Source: Solimonas variicoloris DSM 15731 (GTDB lineage: Bacteria; Pseudomonadota; Gammaproteobacteria; Nevskiales; Nevskiaceae). Taken from it: DNA of 64,000 nt. The translations under genes and the position numbers were made by a program. Positions 63,723 through 64,000 of the stretch are shown here, piece by piece. Every line of letters starts with the position of its first letter. The first letter of the stretch is position 1. The DNA is taken from positions 37,011 through 101,010 of the forward strand of contig NZ_KB907937.1 of the NCBI RefSeq assembly GCF_000382285.1. The letters are read 5' to 3'. A model generated the notes under the pieces. It saw nothing but the letters and a program-made list of their open reading frames with translations. It was not told where the DNA came from and ran no database searches.

Positions 63723-64000
63723 GGTCCTGAAATATTCAATTCACCGCCGCCAGCCGCCGACCCGGCGGCCATGCCCCCCTCGTCACTGACCACCCGCTCA
63801 AGCATCCCGACCAGAAGCCAGAGTGCAAAAAGGGCCTTCAGTCCCAACCGGGCAATGGCCCGCATCAACCAGCGCAGGTTGTAGCCGGCGGCACACAACA
63901 CCGGATGCAGCACATCCCCTTCCGATCCTTTGAGCCAGTTCCGCCGTAGTCCGCAGTCGTCCTTCAGGTGCCCGATCACCGGCTCCACGGCCTGACGGCG
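63723..64000 (-). mobile_element. IS5-like transposase, 3' end, running off the window
   Basis: The minus-strand reading from the right edge (R-R-Q-A, then VEPVIGHLKDDCGLRRNWLKG, GDVLHPVLCAAGYNLRWLMRAI, ARLGLKALFALW) is the C-terminal DDE region of an IS4/IS5-superfamily transposase; EPVIGHLK contains its last catalytic glutamate. The likely IS end is near 63723 (GGTCCTGAAATATTC as a possible terminal repeat). The frame has no stop before it runs into the adjacent gene, so the normal transposase stop is not clear. The rest of the element and its target-site duplication lie outside. Confidence 0.75.

Noticed and set aside
63371..63988. One continuous 205-codon minus-strand gene at the right edge
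   Set aside because: The first part is transposase and the last part is an out-of-frame reading of the protease fragment; it crosses an IS boundary.

Overview
This is a 64 kb stretch of a high-GC gammaproteobacterial chromosome, gene-dense on both strands. No stretch without a gene exceeds about 290 bases. The gene order 40.7-61 kb (yciK, mupP, ubiG, an MTA/SAH-type deaminase, mtnA, gyrA, serC, pheA, hisC, tyrA, aroA, cmk, rpsA, ihfB, lapA, lapB) is close to the Pseudomonas arrangement. Separate tyrA and aroA, an interposed serA, a FimX-like protein and E. coli-type LexA boxes fit a Nevskiales/Xanthomonadales-like lineage at least as well. That family-level placement is a guess; the class is secure.

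Layout. 0-6 kb: a partial secreted-protein gene, then a sulfur-assimilation block (DUF934 gene, sulfite reductase, CysB-type regulator, TSUP transporter, cysG for siroheme). 6-9.2 kb: xseB-ispA-dxs on the minus strand (isoprenoid precursors). 9.4-18.3 kb: parE, a YbaL-type cation/proton antiporter, recQ, parC and htpX. 18.4-20.5 kb: a FimX-like degenerate c-di-GMP protein. 20.7-23.5 kb: epmB, efp and epmA, the complete beta-lysylation pathway of EF-P. 23.5-30.4 kb: mixed housekeeping genes (TSUP transporter, MmcQ/YjbR, PIN-PhoH ATPase, Bcp peroxiredoxin, a TetR regulator divergent from a YtcJ-like amidohydrolase, a GcvR-like ACT protein).

30.6-33 kb holds a large lipoprotein with a thermolysin-like HExxH...E zinc signature and visibly lower GC than its neighbours; it is the least explained protein here. 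dapA, a small lipoprotein and tRNA-Ser follow. 34.6-40.5 kb is an SOS mutagenesis operon: two LexA boxes, then lexA, imuA, imuB and dnaE2, followed by tRNA-Thr.

40.7-46 kb (minus): yciK, a membrane GGDEF/EAL protein with lost catalytic motifs, mupP, ubiG and an MTA/SAH-type deaminase, divergent from mtnA. 47.3-61 kb (plus): gyrA, a small RHH/PIN toxin-antitoxin pair, then the serine/aromatic/nucleotide supra-operon through rpsA, ihfB, lapA and lapB. The window ends with an epimerase, a C-terminal fragment of a TPR/BepA-like protease gene and the end of an IS5-like transposase that appears to interrupt it.

Most of the window is core genome. I see no CRISPR array, prophage or defence island. 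The parts most likely to hold something undescribed are the HExxH lipoprotein, the cysteine cluster in the YtcJ-like amidohydrolase, the two catalytically degenerate c-di-GMP proteins, and the small conserved-looking protein beside PIN-PhoH.
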